From the NCBI GenBank assembly GCA_017937025.1, contig JAGBEJ010000008.1, forward strand, positions 62,001-126,000: a DNA stretch of 64,000 nt, written 5' to 3'. This DNA is from Paludibacteraceae bacterium. Its GTDB lineage: Bacteria; Bacteroidota; Bacteroidia; Bacteroidales; Paludibacteraceae. Both the position numbers and the translations under genes were made by a program. The notes beneath the pieces are model-generated. The model saw only the letters and a list, made by a program, of their open reading frames with translations, made no database searches and was not told where the DNA came from. This document shows positions 41,651 through 51,214 of the stretch, piece after piece (within the stretch, counting starts at the first letter, position 1; every line of letters begins with the position of its first letter).

Positions 41651-42805
41651 ATGAGCAACATAGAAACAACACTTATCCACGGAGGAATATCAATCGACGA
41701 ACACACTGGCGCAGTGAACGTGCCTATCTACCAGACCTCAACATACAAGCAGGACGGACTTGGCAAAATGCGCGGCTACGAATACTCACGCACAGGCAAT
41801 CCAACAAGAGAGGCGCTCGAAGCACTCATCGCAGAACTCGAAGGCGGAGTCGCAGGATTCGCATTCGGCTCGGGAATGGCAGCAACAACAGCGGTACTGA
41901 GCCTGCTGCACAGCGGCGATAGAGTGCTCATCTCTAGCAATGTGTACGGAGGCACATTCCGTGTGCTCGCCAAGGTCTTCAACCACTTCAACATCAACTA
42001 CTCGATAGCCGACACGACTGACTTCAAAGCTTTCGAGGACGCCATAACACCAGACGTGAAGGCTGTGATGATAGAAAGCCCAGCCAATCCACTGATGACG
42101 GTGACCGACATAAGAGCCATATCCGAAATATCGCACAAGCACGACCTGCTCGTGATCGTGGACAACACGTTCATGACTCCGTATCTGCAGAGACCGCTGG
42201 AACTGGGCGCCGACATCGTGGTGCACTCCGCCACAAAGTACCTGGGCGGACACTCCGACGTGGTGGCTGGACTGGCTGTCGTATCCACAAAGGAACTCGC
42301 AGAGCAAATCGCCTTCATACAGAACTCGACCGGCGGCGTGCTTCCTCCATTCGACTCGTTCCTGCTGATAAGAGGCATCAAGACACTCGGCGTGAGACTT
42401 GACCGTCACGTGGAAAACGCTCTCAAGATAGCCGAGTTTCTGAAGAACAACCCTGCCGTAAGCAAGGTCTATTACCCAGGACTGAAGGACGACCCCGGAT
42501 ATGAGATAAACAGCAAGCAGGCAAAGAACGGCGGCGTTATGATGTCGTTTGAGCTGACTAAAGAATACGACCACAGATTGTTCTTCGAGAAGCTGAACCT
42601 GATAACGCTGGCGGAAAGCCTCGGCGGAGTGGAGTCGCTCGTATGCCACCCTGCAAGCATGACACACGCATCGATACCGGCTGATATAAGAGAGAAAGTC
42701 GGCATAACAGACGGACTCATAAGACTATCGACAGGCATCGAAAACGTCAACGACATAATAAGCGACCTTGACCAGGCCATCAAGGCATCCAAGGTAAAGA
42801 ATTAA
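41651..42805 (+). CDS. mccB: Cystathionine gamma-lyase/gamma-synthase family enzyme, probably MccB
   Basis: A 384-residue PLP enzyme of the Cys/Met family: TSTYKQDGLGKMRGYEYSRT, RTGNPTREALEALIAELEGG, IESPANPLMTVTDIRAISEI, IVDNTFMTPYLQRPLELGAD and the PLP lysine Lys196 in HSATKYLGGHSD. These features are shared by MetB, MetC and cystathionine gamma-lyase and do not separate them. The gene directly downstream is an MccA-type cystathionine beta-synthase, as in the mccAB pair of Bacillus, so a lyase that releases cysteine from cystathionine is the best reading. With MetA making O-acetylhomoserine, a MetB role remains possible. Confidence 0.85.
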   Translation: MSNIETTLIHGGISIDEHTGAVNVPIYQTSTYKQDGLGKMRGYEYSRTGNPTREALEALIAELEGGVAGFAFGSGMAATTAVLSLLHSGDRVLISSNVYGGTFRVLAKVFNHFNINYSIADTTDFKAFEDAITPDVKAVMIESPANPLMTVTDIRAISEISHKHDLLVIVDNTFMTPYLQRPLELGADIVVHSATKYLGGHSDVVAGLAVVSTKELAEQIAFIQNSTGGVLPPFDSFLLIRGIKTLGVRLDRHVENALKIAEFLKNNPAVSKVYYPGLKDDPGYEINSKQAKNGGVMMSFELTKEYDHRLFFEKLNLITLAESLGGVESLVCHPASMTHASIPADIREKVGITDGLIRLSTGIENVNDIISDLDQAIKASKVKN

Positions 42806-42851
42806 AACACTACTTAAATAATATAACCCTAAAACTCAAAACATTACAACA

Positions 42852-43760
42852 ATGCACTACTACAATTCCATGAAGGAGCTTATAGGCAACACGCCTCTTA
42901 TCAAGCTCAATCATCTCGGGGTGAAAACAGGCGTGAACCTCTTCGCTAAACTGGAGCTGTACAACCCTGCCGGCAGCGTGAAGGACAGAACCGCCACATA
43001 CATGATAAACGACGCTGAGAAAAAAGGACTGCTGAAGAAAGGCGGCACCATAATAGAAGGCACGGCTGGAAACACAGGCATAGGCATAGCGTTCGCCGCA
43101 CTGAACCGCGGATACAAGGTGATATTCGTAGTGCCGCTGAAGTTCTCGGCAGAGAAGCAAGCCATAATGAAGGCGCTCGGAGCTGAAATCGTAAACACGC
43201 CAAGAGAGGAAGGCATGCTGGGCGCTGTGAGAAAAGCCAACGAACTGAAGGAGCTAATTCCGGGAGCCGTATCGCTCGGACAGTTCGTGAACCAGAGCAA
43301 CCCGCTCGCCCACTACGAGACAACCGGACCAGAGATATACAAAGACCTCGACGGACAAGTGGATTATGTGGTGGCTGGCGCAGGAAGCGGCGGCACATAC
43401 AGCGGAATACTAAAATATATCAAGGAGAAGAATCCGTTCACCAAAGGCATACTGGCCGACCCTGTAGGTTCGACCATAGGCGGCGGCGAGCACGGCGATT
43501 ACAATATCGAAGGCATTGGCAACGACTTCATAGCCGAAACGATGGACATGAAACTAGTGGACCGTGTGATAAAGGTGAACGACAAGCAGGCATTCTCGGC
43601 CGCAAGAGAAGTGGCGAGAAAGGAAGGCATACTCGCAGGCTCGTCATCGGGAGCGGCATTGGCAGCGGCACTGAAACTCGCCAACGAGATAGAACACGGA
43701 AACATCGTCACCGTGTTCCCCGACAGAGGCGACCGCTACTTCAGCACAGGACTTTTCTAA
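42852..43760 (+). CDS. mccA: MccA-type cystathionine beta-synthase / cysteine synthase family protein
   Basis: A 302-residue fold-type II PLP enzyme: ELIGNTPLIKLNHLGVKTGV, PLP lysine Lys44 in [14 protein letters not shown], and EGTAGNTGIGIAFAALNRGY instead of the EPTSGNTG loop of CysK. Further MccA-like segments are FVVPLKFSAEKQAIMKALGA, GAGSGGTYSGILKYIKEKNP, and a C-terminal GNIVTVFPDRGDRYFSTGLF. The TAGNTG loop and the FPD-DRY ending match Bacillus MccA, which condenses O-acetylserine with homocysteine, rather than sulfide-using CysK. It follows mccB by 46 bases and completes a reverse transsulfuration route. The window's true CysK is at 24653. Confidence 0.85.
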   Translation: MHYYNSMKELIGNTPLIKLNHLGVKTGVNLFAKLELYNPAGSVKDRTATYMINDAEKKGLLKKGGTIIEGTAGNTGIGIAFAALNRGYKVIFVVPLKFSAEKQAIMKALGAEIVNTPREEGMLGAVRKANELKELIPGAVSLGQFVNQSNPLAHYETTGPEIYKDLDGQVDYVVAGAGSGGTYSGILKYIKEKNPFTKGILADPVGSTIGGGEHGDYNIEGIGNDFIAETMDMKLVDRVIKVNDKQAFSAAREVARKEGILAGSSSGAALAAALKLANEIEHGNIVTVFPDRGDRYFSTGLF

Positions 43761-43789
43761 ATTCTAAGACTGACGCAACAACACATAAA

Positions 43790-43820
43790 AAACGCGCAGG
43801 CAAAAATGCTTGCGCGTTTT
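43790..43820. terminator. Bidirectional terminator
   Basis: AAACGCGCA (43790-43798) pairs with TGCGCGTTT (43811-43819), with inner GC pairs; serves mccA and the convergent DUF1015 gene. Confidence 0.8.
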
Positions 43821-43839
43821 TCTATTATGAATCAGCTAT

Positions 43840-45084
43840 TTACGACAGTTTGTGCACGATGAATCCTGAGCGGAGCTTAGGCTCGAACCATGTTGCCTTA
43901 GGAGGCATGATGTTGCCGGAGTCGGCTATCGAGATAAGCTGCTTCATAGACACTGGGTAAAGGGCAAGCGCCACTTTCATCTCGCCAGAGTCCACTCTCT
44001 TCTTCAGCTCGCCAAGTCCGCGGATACCGCCCACGAAGTCGATTCGCTTGTCGGAACGCAAGTCCTTGATGCCGAGAATCTCGTCAAGGATAAGTTTTGA
44101 AGACACAGTCACGTCGAGCTGACCGATTGGGTCGTTGTCGTCGTATGTGCCAGGCTTGGCTGTGAGCGAATACCACTCGCCTGAGAGATACAGCGAGAAG
44201 TTGTGCAGCTTGTTTGGCTTGTAAATCTCGCTGCCCTTCTTCTCCACTGTGAAGTTCTTGCCCAGCGCCTCGAGGAACTGCTCCTCGGTGAGTCCGTTCA
44301 GGTCCTTCACGACTCTATTATAGTCAATTATGTTCAACTGATTGTCAGGGAAGCAGACAGCCAGGAAGTAGTTATACTCCTCGTCGCCCTTGTGGTTTGG
44401 GTTGTTCTTTCTCTTCTCATCGCCCACGAGAGCCGCAGCCGCGCTTCTGTGGTGACCGTCAGCGATGTACATGTAAGGCATCTTCGCGAACGCCTCTGTT
44501 ATCTGCGCTATCACGGCGTCGTCGCTTATCACCCAGAATGTGTGTCCGATTCCGTCGCTTGTCACCAAGTCGTACTCAGGCTCGTTCTTGATAACGGCAG
44601 CCACGATGTCGTCAAGCTGCTTGTTGTCAGGGTAAGCGAAGAAAACAGGCTCGATGTTGGCGTTGTTCACGCGCACGTGCTTCATGCGGTCTTCCTCCTT
44701 GTCGCGGCGTGTCAGCTCATGCTTCTTTATCTTGCCGGTCATGTAGTCGTCAACATTGGCGCAGACAACAAGTCCGTACTGTGTGCGTCCGTTCATGGTC
44801 TGTGCATAAACGTAGTAGTTCTCCTTCTCGTCCTGCACAAGCCATCCGTTATCCTGAAATTTCTGGAAATTCTCAGCCGCCTTCTCATAGACCTTAGGGT
44901 CGTACTCGCTTGTGCCCTCAGGGAAGTCTATTTCTGGCTTTATTATATGATAAAGTGATTTCTCGTTGCCTTTAGCCTCTTCTCTTGCCTCTTCCGAGTT
45001 GAGCACGTCGTATGGGCGTGAGATGACTTGAGCTACGAATTCTTTAGGCGGGCGGATGCCCTTGAAAGGTCTTATTTTAGCCAT
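43840..45084 (-). CDS. DUF1015 family protein
   Basis: From ATG 45084 (MAKIRPFKGIRPPKEF) the 414-residue protein has the DUF1015 hallmarks: FVAQVISRPYDVLNSEEARE, SLYHIIKPEIDFPEG, KKHELTRRDKEEDRMKHVRV, the FFAYPDNKQ region, YMYIADGHHRSAAA with the conserved Gly-His-His, and DYNRVVKDLNGLTEEQF. In Bacteroidetes this gene usually accompanies serA and serC, and an ADP-dependent serine kinase of this family (SerK) is known from archaea, so a link to serine is plausible. The minus-strand -7 box TATCTTTG is at 45115-45122. The exact reaction is not established from sequence. Confidence 0.92.
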   Translation of the reverse strand: MAKIRPFKGIRPPKEFVAQVISRPYDVLNSEEAREEAKGNEKSLYHIIKPEIDFPEGTSEYDPKVYEKAAENFQKFQDNGWLVQDEKENYYVYAQTMNGRTQYGLVVCANVDDYMTGKIKKHELTRRDKEEDRMKHVRVNNANIEPVFFAYPDNKQLDDIVAAVIKNEPEYDLVTSDGIGHTFWVISDDAVIAQITEAFAKMPYMYIADGHHRSAAAALVGDEKRKNNPNHKGDEEYNYFLAVCFPDNQLNIIDYNRVVKDLNGLTEEQFLEALGKNFTVEKKGSEIYKPNKLHNFSLYLSGEWYSLTAKPGTYDDNDPIGQLDVTVSSKLILDEILGIKDLRSDKRIDFVGGIRGLGELKKRVDSGEMKVALALYPVSMKQLISIADSGNIMPPKATWFEPKLRSGFIVHKLS

Positions 45085-45145
45085 TATATTAAGAAAGTTA
45101 TGGTTATATAAACACAAAGATAAATAAATTGTGACATCATGATGT

Positions 45146-46378
45146 TCACTTTCTGCATCTTTCTGCCACGTTAGCCAAGATTTCTTCCTCGCCTTCCACC
45201 TTGCGGTTTCTCATTACCACTCTGCCGTCGCATATCAAAGTGTCAATGACTTCCGACGAAGCCGAGTACACGAGATTGGATATGATGTTGTAGTCCGGCA
45301 CCATTCTGTGGTTGTCCAACCTTACCAGCATTGCGTCAGCCAGCCTGCCCTCTTCTATCTTGCCGGCATTCAGTCCGAAAGCCGCTGCGCCACACTCCGT
45401 AGCCATGCGGAATGTCTCGGCTGCCGACAGTTTGTCCGGACCGTAGCTCAGCTTAGCCAGCAAAGCCGCAGCCTTCATCTCGTCCATCATGTCGAGGTTG
45501 TTGTTGGACGATGCGCCGTCGGTACCCAAAGCAAGGCGGCAGCCGTGTGCCTTGAGCATCGGAACGTTCATAACGCCCGAAGAGAGTTTCATGTTGGAGC
45601 ATGGGTTGTGGACAGAGACGGTCTTCGTAGCCGACAATATGTCCGCATCGTCCTCGCTGACGTGGACAACATGCGCCGCCACCGTTTTCTCGCCCAGGAT
45701 TCCCACCTTGTTCAAATACTCCACCGGAGTCATGCCGCCGTGCTCTTTCTTGCAGTTCACAACCTCCTCTTCCGTTTCTGAGACGTGTATCTGGCAGAAC
45801 ACATCGTCGGAGTTGTTCACAACGTCGGCACAGCGTTCAAGCAATGCCGTGTCGCAAGTGTAGATGGCGTGCGGAGCGATAGACTTCTGTATTCTTGACG
45901 ACGCAGGCTTCCACGAAGCGAGACGTTCCAAAAGACGGTTGTGCTCCTTCTCACCCTGATGCGACATGAATGTGTCGCCAAGACACGCCCTGATACCCAT
46001 TTCCATGACTGCCTTTTCCACCAGTTCCTCAACGAAATACATATCTACGAAGAACACCGTGCCGCTCTTTATCATCTCAAGGATGGCGAGTTTCGAGCCC
46101 CAGTAAATATCCTCGGGCGTAAGGCTCGCCTCACGTGGCCAGATGTAGTTATTGAGCCACTCGGCGAGGGGCATGTCGTCGGCATATCCACGCAGGAGCG
46201 TCATTGCAGCGTGGCAATGGCAATTATAGAAAGGCGGGAGAATAGCCATTCCTGTGGCATCGACCACCTCAGCGCCGTTGCATTGTATATCTGGCGCAAT
46301 GCGCGTTATCAGTCCGTTTTCCATAAGGACGTCGGTCTGGCGTCCGTCAAGTCTGGCATTTTTTACAAGTAAAGTCAT
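45146..46378 (-). CDS. mtaD: Amidohydrolase of the MtaD/SsnA type (methylthioadenosine / S-adenosylhomocysteine deaminase-like)
   Basis: A 410-residue metal-dependent hydrolase: VVDATGMAILPPFYNCHCHA supplies the HxH metal ligands, SIAPHAIYTCDT and QIHVSETEEEV the next histidines, and LALGTDGASSNNNLDMMDEM the final aspartate, as in TRZ/ATZ and MTA/SAH deaminases. MtaD deaminates S-adenosylhomocysteine and methylthioadenosine to the inosyl forms. A guanine or other purine deaminase cannot be excluded. It starts 14 bases after the AsmA-like gene and may be co-transcribed with it. The substrate guess is supported by the sulfur amino acid genes nearby. Confidence 0.85.
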   Translation of the reverse strand: MTLLVKNARLDGRQTDVLMENGLITRIAPDIQCNGAEVVDATGMAILPPFYNCHCHAAMTLLRGYADDMPLAEWLNNYIWPREASLTPEDIYWGSKLAILEMIKSGTVFFVDMYFVEELVEKAVMEMGIRACLGDTFMSHQGEKEHNRLLERLASWKPASSRIQKSIAPHAIYTCDTALLERCADVVNNSDDVFCQIHVSETEEEVVNCKKEHGGMTPVEYLNKVGILGEKTVAAHVVHVSEDDADILSATKTVSVHNPCSNMKLSSGVMNVPMLKAHGCRLALGTDGASSNNNLDMMDEMKAAALLAKLSYGPDKLSAAETFRMATECGAAAFGLNAGKIEEGRLADAMLVRLDNHRMVPDYNIISNLVYSASSEVIDTLICDGRVVMRNRKVEGEEEILANVAERCRK

Positions 46379-46392
46379 AGGCGAAAAAATTA

Positions 46393-48624
46393 TTATTCTG
46401 CTGCAACATTAGGCACAAAAATGTCAACCGCATACTTGTCCGCTCCTGTGTATGATTTGAGTGAATCCGCCGACATTATCCCGACTGTGAGTTTCTCGGC
46501 TGGCACACCGTGCTTGACTATGTAGTCGGTCACGAGCTTGTTTCGGAACGCCATCTGCCTTGACAACGCTGACACAGCGCTGTCGGCAGGGAAGATGGAC
46601 TCCGCCTGCTCATAGAAACTGCCGTCGATGCTTGAGAGATTGTTCACAAAGCTCTTAAGCCCTGAATCACTATCCTTAATGTCGCTTATCTCCGCAAAGT
46701 CCACGAGCGAAAGGCGCTGACCTGCCGCCTGCGGATGCTTGCTCACATAGTAGCGCCTCTTCATCTCGAAGATGGTGCGCTTCTTTATGGCGTTCTTCAT
46801 GTTCACCTGCTGAGTGAGCTTCAGCGAAAGCTCCGAGTTTGTCTCCAGAGCCGCGATTATCTTGTCCACTCTCGCGTACTCCTGCGATGTCAGGTCTGGC
46901 TTCGTTGCATCGAAAGGTATCTGCGACAATTCGTCGGCAGAGAGTCCGAGTCCGCTCGCCAAAGCATTGACAGGAGAAACGGCAAGTTTCACCATCAAGT
47001 TGCCGAGTGTCTTGAGTATCAGCTTTTTGTAAGAGAATTCAGGCGAGTTCACATTTCCTTTGACAGGAAGGTCTAAGGTTATCTTATCATCCTTGTCACG
47101 CAGAATATACAAACCAGTCTTCAGCGGAATGTTGAACTCGGTTTTTATCTTCTTGTTCTTGTCGCCCACACGGCAGTTGAATATGTCCAAATTGTTGCGT
47201 CCCACGAGATTATAATCTCTGACGATATTCTCACTCATTATAGACAATTTTCCCTTCTCGAGAGGATAAGCGAAATACTCCATTGAGTATGGCGAGAATT
47301 GCTGCAAGTCAACATGTTTCAATATTATAGTGAGTTTTTGGTTTCTTATGCCGTCCAGTCCGCCCTTCCAGTTGACTATGGCAGCGCCTCCGCCTTGCGT
47401 GTCCATTGTGAGATGCAGATTGTTCTCGGCGGCGCTTGGCGAGAAGTTCTCGGACACTGCGTTTATGTTGCTCAGTTTGTATATGAACGGCATTCGCAGA
47501 GTGTTGTCGGCAAAAGTGAAGTCGGAATTCTTCAGTTCTATCTTCCTGATTGACACCACCATAGGATTGCTGTCCGATTTCACTGTGTCTGGCTCCGCTT
47601 TCTTTTCTTCGGTTTTATTATCCGATGTCTTCACAAGATTCGAGAAATTGTTGTGGTCCTTGTACATGTCGAAGTGCGAAGACAGTCCGTCAACTGTCAC
47701 GCTGGCTATGTCGCACACGCCCTTCTGCGGATTTATCTTGTTGACATTCACATTCAAAGAGTTCAGCGAAGCCACTTTATTGTCATTCAAGTCGTTGGCG
47801 TTGAATCCGGAAATTGTGACACTTCCGACGATGTCTATATCTGACGGCGTCTGCGTGCTTCCGTTCACATGCACATCGCCAGCGAGTTTTCCGCTCACAC
47901 TGCTTACGTTCAGCGACTCCTTTATATATGGCATAAAATTGTCGATGTCGAGTCCCGTCAGTTTCACCACCACGTCGTAGCGTCCCTTCTCCATGTCATA
48001 CTTCGCTTTTGTTGAGAGCGAGCCACCCTCGGCAAACTGGAATGACACGCCAGCATCGGTCGTTTTTCCTGAGAAATACACGCCTGGAACTTCGAGATGC
48101 AGATTGTTCAGATTCCACTTCGAGTCACGCACCTCATCCATATAGCTCAGAGTTCCGCCAGTGAGTTTTATATTATATATGCCTATCGCCCAAGGCTCCT
48201 TGTCCTTGTCATCCTCGTCGTCCTCCTTGTCGCCGCCCAGTTTAGTGAGGTCAGTGAAGTTGAATGTCGAGTCGTACTGCACAAGTCTCACCTTTGGCGA
48301 GTTGAGTGTCACATATCTGATATTCACTTCCTTAGTCAGCAATTTGAACGGATTAATTGCTACCTTGAGCGTGTCTATGCTCACGAAATCCGTCTTGTCG
48401 TCCTGCTCCTTCATACACAGAGCCTCCGCCTCCAGAGAGCCAGTGAAGAGGTTTATCGACAAATCATCCATAGTGATCTGTCTGCCAATCCATTCCTTAC
48501 TGTTCTTCTCTATCACATATTCGGCAATCGGAGATATGAAAATCGCGACCAAAAGCAGCAGAGCCAATATCACGCCAAGAATAATCGCGGTTATCTTCAA
48601 GCCTTTCTTTACACCTTTTTTCAT
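46393..48624 (-). CDS. AsmA-like / DUF748 envelope protein
   Basis: From ATG 48624 (MKKGVKKGLKITAIILGVIL) the 743-residue protein has one N-terminal membrane anchor and a long periplasmic beta-rich region typical of AsmA/DUF748 proteins: RQITMDDLSINLFTGSLEAE, DTLKVAINPFKLLTKEVNIR, and repeated NxxLxxPGVxF-type strands. The C-terminal part includes LPVKGNVNSPEFSYKKLILK, where DUF748 proteins have the G-x-V-x-x-P-x-F-x-Y motif, then a helical region ending in an OmpA-like SADSLKSYTG. Such proteins bridge lipid movement between membranes. -7 box TATTTTTG (minus strand, 48674-48681). It is divergent from rseP. Confidence 0.88.
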   Translation of the reverse strand: MKKGVKKGLKITAIILGVILALLLLVAIFISPIAEYVIEKNSKEWIGRQITMDDLSINLFTGSLEAEALCMKEQDDKTDFVSIDTLKVAINPFKLLTKEVNIRYVTLNSPKVRLVQYDSTFNFTDLTKLGGDKEDDEDDKDKEPWAIGIYNIKLTGGTLSYMDEVRDSKWNLNNLHLEVPGVYFSGKTTDAGVSFQFAEGGSLSTKAKYDMEKGRYDVVVKLTGLDIDNFMPYIKESLNVSSVSGKLAGDVHVNGSTQTPSDIDIVGSVTISGFNANDLNDNKVASLNSLNVNVNKINPQKGVCDIASVTVDGLSSHFDMYKDHNNFSNLVKTSDNKTEEKKAEPDTVKSDSNPMVVSIRKIELKNSDFTFADNTLRMPFIYKLSNINAVSENFSPSAAENNLHLTMDTQGGGAAIVNWKGGLDGIRNQKLTIILKHVDLQQFSPYSMEYFAYPLEKGKLSIMSENIVRDYNLVGRNNLDIFNCRVGDKNKKIKTEFNIPLKTGLYILRDKDDKITLDLPVKGNVNSPEFSYKKLILKTLGNLMVKLAVSPVNALASGLGLSADELSQIPFDATKPDLTSQEYARVDKIIAALETNSELSLKLTQQVNMKNAIKKRTIFEMKRRYYVSKHPQAAGQRLSLVDFAEISDIKDSDSGLKSFVNNLSSIDGSFYEQAESIFPADSAVSALSRQMAFRNKLVTDYIVKHGVPAEKLTVGIMSADSLKSYTGADKYAVDIFVPNVAAE

Positions 48625-48735
48625 ATTGATTATTTTGATAATTTCATATTTTTGTAGTCGGACAGATAGGACACAAAAATAACAACTTCCACTCACATTC
48701 CTATCTAATTTAATAAACATAACACATAGATTATA

Positions 48736-50139
48736 ATGTCAGGAGTTCTGGTTCAAGTCTTACAGCTTATACTATCCCTAACGATACTCGTCGTGGCCCA
48801 CGAAGCCGGGCATTTCCTCTTCGCAAAACTGTTCGGAGTGCGAGTTGAGCGTTTCTACATGTTCTTCAACCCATGGCGCTCGATTGTGAAAATGAAGAAA
48901 GTGAACGGCAAATGGAAAATCAAGTTCTTCAGCCGCAACACGCCGTTCAACGACAAGCCGATAGAGGAACTCGACGACAACGACTGGCGCAAGTACCCCG
49001 ACAACACGGAGTTCGGCATCGGATGGCTGCCGCTCGGAGGCTACTGCAAGATAGCCGGTATGGTGGACGAGTCGATGGACACAAAGGGACTTGCATCCGA
49101 GCCTAAAAAGTGGGAATACCGCGGCATATCCACATGGAAACGCCTGCCGATAATAACCGGCGGCGTGCTTGTGAACTTCGTGCTCGCCATACTGATATTC
49201 AGCGGGGTGCTGTTCCATTACGGCAGCGTGGATGTCAAGTTCACCGACTTCACCAGAGGCTACGAGTATTCCGACATAGCCAAGGAAGCCGGATTCGAGG
49301 ACGGCGACGTGCCCGTGGAAGCCGACGGCAAGCCGCTTGACGAATACGACACCAACGCCATACGCAGTCTGATGAAGGCACAGACCGTAGTTGTGTCACG
49401 CGGCGAAGAACGCCACACAATATCAATACCAGGCGACTTCGGACAAAGAGTCGTGGCAAGCGGCGAGCAGTTCATAAGCCCGATACTGCCGTTCGTCATA
49501 GACTCCGTGCTGCAAAACACGCCTGCCGCCAAAGCCGGTCTGCAAAAGAACGATTCGCTGACGAACATTAACGGCATAACCACAAGCAGCTTCAAAAAAA
49601 TCGTGGACATAATGGCCGAGAACAAAGGCAAGAACGTGACACTGCACTTCATGAGAGACACGACACTGATGGCGACTGTGATAAAGCCAGATTCGATGGG
49701 CAAAATAGGCGTCACAGCGAAAAGCTTCGCCGAATACTACACCTTCAGCCGACACGAATACGGACTGGCTGAGGCATTGAGTAACGGCGCGACGATGGGC
49801 GTTAAAAACCTGACCGGCTATGTGTCGGACTTCAGATACGTCTTCGGCGAGGACGGCATGAAGAACCTCGGCGGATTCGGTTCCATAACCCAAAGCTTCT
49901 CAAAGATGTGGGACTGGGAATGGTTCTGGGAGATGACCGCCCTTCTCTCGGTGATACTCGCGTTCATGAACATATTGCCGATACCGGGACTCGACGGCGG
50001 ACACCTGATGTTCCTGCTTTATGAGATGGTGACTGGCAAGAAGCCATCGCAGAGAGTATTGGAAGTGTCGCAGATGATAGGAATGATACTGCTGCTTTTC
50101 CTGTTCTTTTACGCCAACATCAACGACATATTCAGATAA
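48736..50139 (+). CDS. rseP: RIP metalloprotease RseP (site-2 protease)
   Basis: RseP cuts anti-sigma factors and signal peptides inside the membrane. The 467-residue product has the zinc motif HEAGH (22-26) in the first membrane segment with HFLFAKLFGVRVERF, two PDZ-like regions (LGWLPLGGYCKIAGMVDE context; PAAKAGLQKNDSLTNINGIT), and the third zinc ligand in MNILPIPGLDGGHLMFLLYE. The 55-residue insertion NGKWKIKFFSRNTPFNDKP is common in Bacteroidetes. A thioredoxin gene follows after 58 bases on the same strand. An ECF sigma/membrane protein pair that could be a target lies at 55145. Confidence 0.95.
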   Translation: MSGVLVQVLQLILSLTILVVAHEAGHFLFAKLFGVRVERFYMFFNPWRSIVKMKKVNGKWKIKFFSRNTPFNDKPIEELDDNDWRKYPDNTEFGIGWLPLGGYCKIAGMVDESMDTKGLASEPKKWEYRGISTWKRLPIITGGVLVNFVLAILIFSGVLFHYGSVDVKFTDFTRGYEYSDIAKEAGFEDGDVPVEADGKPLDEYDTNAIRSLMKAQTVVVSRGEERHTISIPGDFGQRVVASGEQFISPILPFVIDSVLQNTPAAKAGLQKNDSLTNINGITTSSFKKIVDIMAENKGKNVTLHFMRDTTLMATVIKPDSMGKIGVTAKSFAEYYTFSRHEYGLAEALSNGATMGVKNLTGYVSDFRYVFGEDGMKNLGGFGSITQSFSKMWDWEWFWEMTALLSVILAFMNILPIPGLDGGHLMFLLYEMVTGKKPSQRVLEVSQMIGMILLLFLFFYANINDIFR

Positions 50140-50197
50140 GCACGATTTTTGCATTAACAGACTTCATATAAACATAACCACATAAAACACGAACAAA

Positions 50198-50665
50198 ATG
50201 AAGAAAGCAATATACATACTGATGGCGCTGCTGACCGCAGGCATCGTAAACGCACAGAACAACGAGAAAGCCACGACCAAACTCTCGCAATACGTGGCAA
50301 GACCAGGCGCAGTTATAAGCATGGACGAAGCGATGTTCGCCGAGAAGATTTACAACGAGGCAGAATCCCCTAACGAATGGAAATACCTTGGCGACAAGCC
50401 TTGCATCATAGACTTCTACACCACATGGTGCGGCCCTTGCAAACGACTCGCTCCGGTGCTCGAGACAATCGCTGAAAAATACGACGGACTGATACGCATC
50501 TACCGCATAGATGCAGAGAAAGAACTGAAAATATCCAGAAAATTCGGCATAAGAAGCTACCCTACACTGCTCTTCTGTCCGATGAACGACAAGCCACAGA
50601 TGGCAATAGGCGCGCTGCCTAAGAACGACATCGAGAAACTCATCGCCAACATCCTCCTGAAGTAA
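50198..50665 (+). CDS. Periplasmic thioredoxin-family protein
   Basis: A signal peptide (MKKAIYILMALLTAGIVNA) precedes a thioredoxin domain with the full active site TTWCGPCKRLAPVLETIAEK (Cys78, Cys81) and the cis-proline segment FGIRSYPTLLFCPM. The WCGPCK site is that of a reducing thioredoxin, so in the periplasm it could keep cysteines reduced or accept electrons from a DsbD-type protein. 155 residues. It overlaps nothing and is followed after 4 bases by the thioesterase gene, so the two are co-transcribed. Confidence 0.93.
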   Translation: MKKAIYILMALLTAGIVNAQNNEKATTKLSQYVARPGAVISMDEAMFAEKIYNEAESPNEWKYLGDKPCIIDFYTTWCGPCKRLAPVLETIAEKYDGLIRIYRIDAEKELKISRKFGIRSYPTLLFCPMNDKPQMAIGALPKNDIEKLIANILLK

Positions 50666-50669
50666 CGCG

Positions 50670-51086
50670 ATGAATAAGACAGAAAAACTCAACGACAAAG
50701 AACTCGAAGAACTGCGCAAGTTCTTTGAGAACGACCACTTCGCGATGAACGCAGGATGCCGCATCGACGAAGCCGGCAGCGACTGGAGCGTATGCTCGAT
50801 GAACGTGACAGACGCCCACCGCAACGCTTTCGGAATGATAATGGGCGGAGCCATGGTGACACTTGCCGACTTCGCAGCAGCCGTCATAGGCAACCGCCCA
50901 GGTAAATACACGACAGCCAACAGCGTGACCACCACATTCGTTGGCAACACCAAAAGCGATAAAATATTCGCCAACGCAGTGCTGAAACGCGACGGACGAA
51001 GCACAAACTACATAGAAGTAGAGATAACCGACGATAAAGGCAAACAACTGGCTTTCGTCACCGTGCTCGGTTTCCACCTAAGCTGA
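50670..51086 (+). CDS. PaaI-type hotdog-fold thioesterase
   Basis: The 138-residue protein has the hotdog thioesterase signature of the PaaI/YdiI group: SMNVTDAHRNAFGMIMGGAM followed by VTLADFAAAVIGNRPGKYT, where the His and the downstream Asp form the active site. Also NSVTTTFVGNTKSDKIFANA and GRSTNYIEVEITDDKGKQLA fit. These enzymes hydrolyse acyl-CoA thioesters, often phenylacetyl- or 4-hydroxybenzoyl-CoA; the substrate here is unknown. The gene is the second of a two-gene unit after the thioredoxin gene. Confidence 0.9.
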   Translation: MNKTEKLNDKELEELRKFFENDHFAMNAGCRIDEAGSDWSVCSMNVTDAHRNAFGMIMGGAMVTLADFAAAVIGNRPGKYTTANSVTTTFVGNTKSDKIFANAVLKRDGRSTNYIEVEITDDKGKQLAFVTVLGFHLS

Positions 51087-51214
51087 ACATACCCAACGAC
51101 GACATAAACCGCAAGGCAATCTCTTTTTGCCACAATCTTAGGCATAAAACCACAGAAAATGCTTAACTTTGAAAGTTTTTGTACAAACCGAAAAAACTTA
51201 CTTAAAAACAGAAT

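Noticed and set aside
41786-42667. Long minus-strand frame opposite mccB
   Set aside because: Antisense shadow of a clearly conserved PLP enzyme; no protein features.
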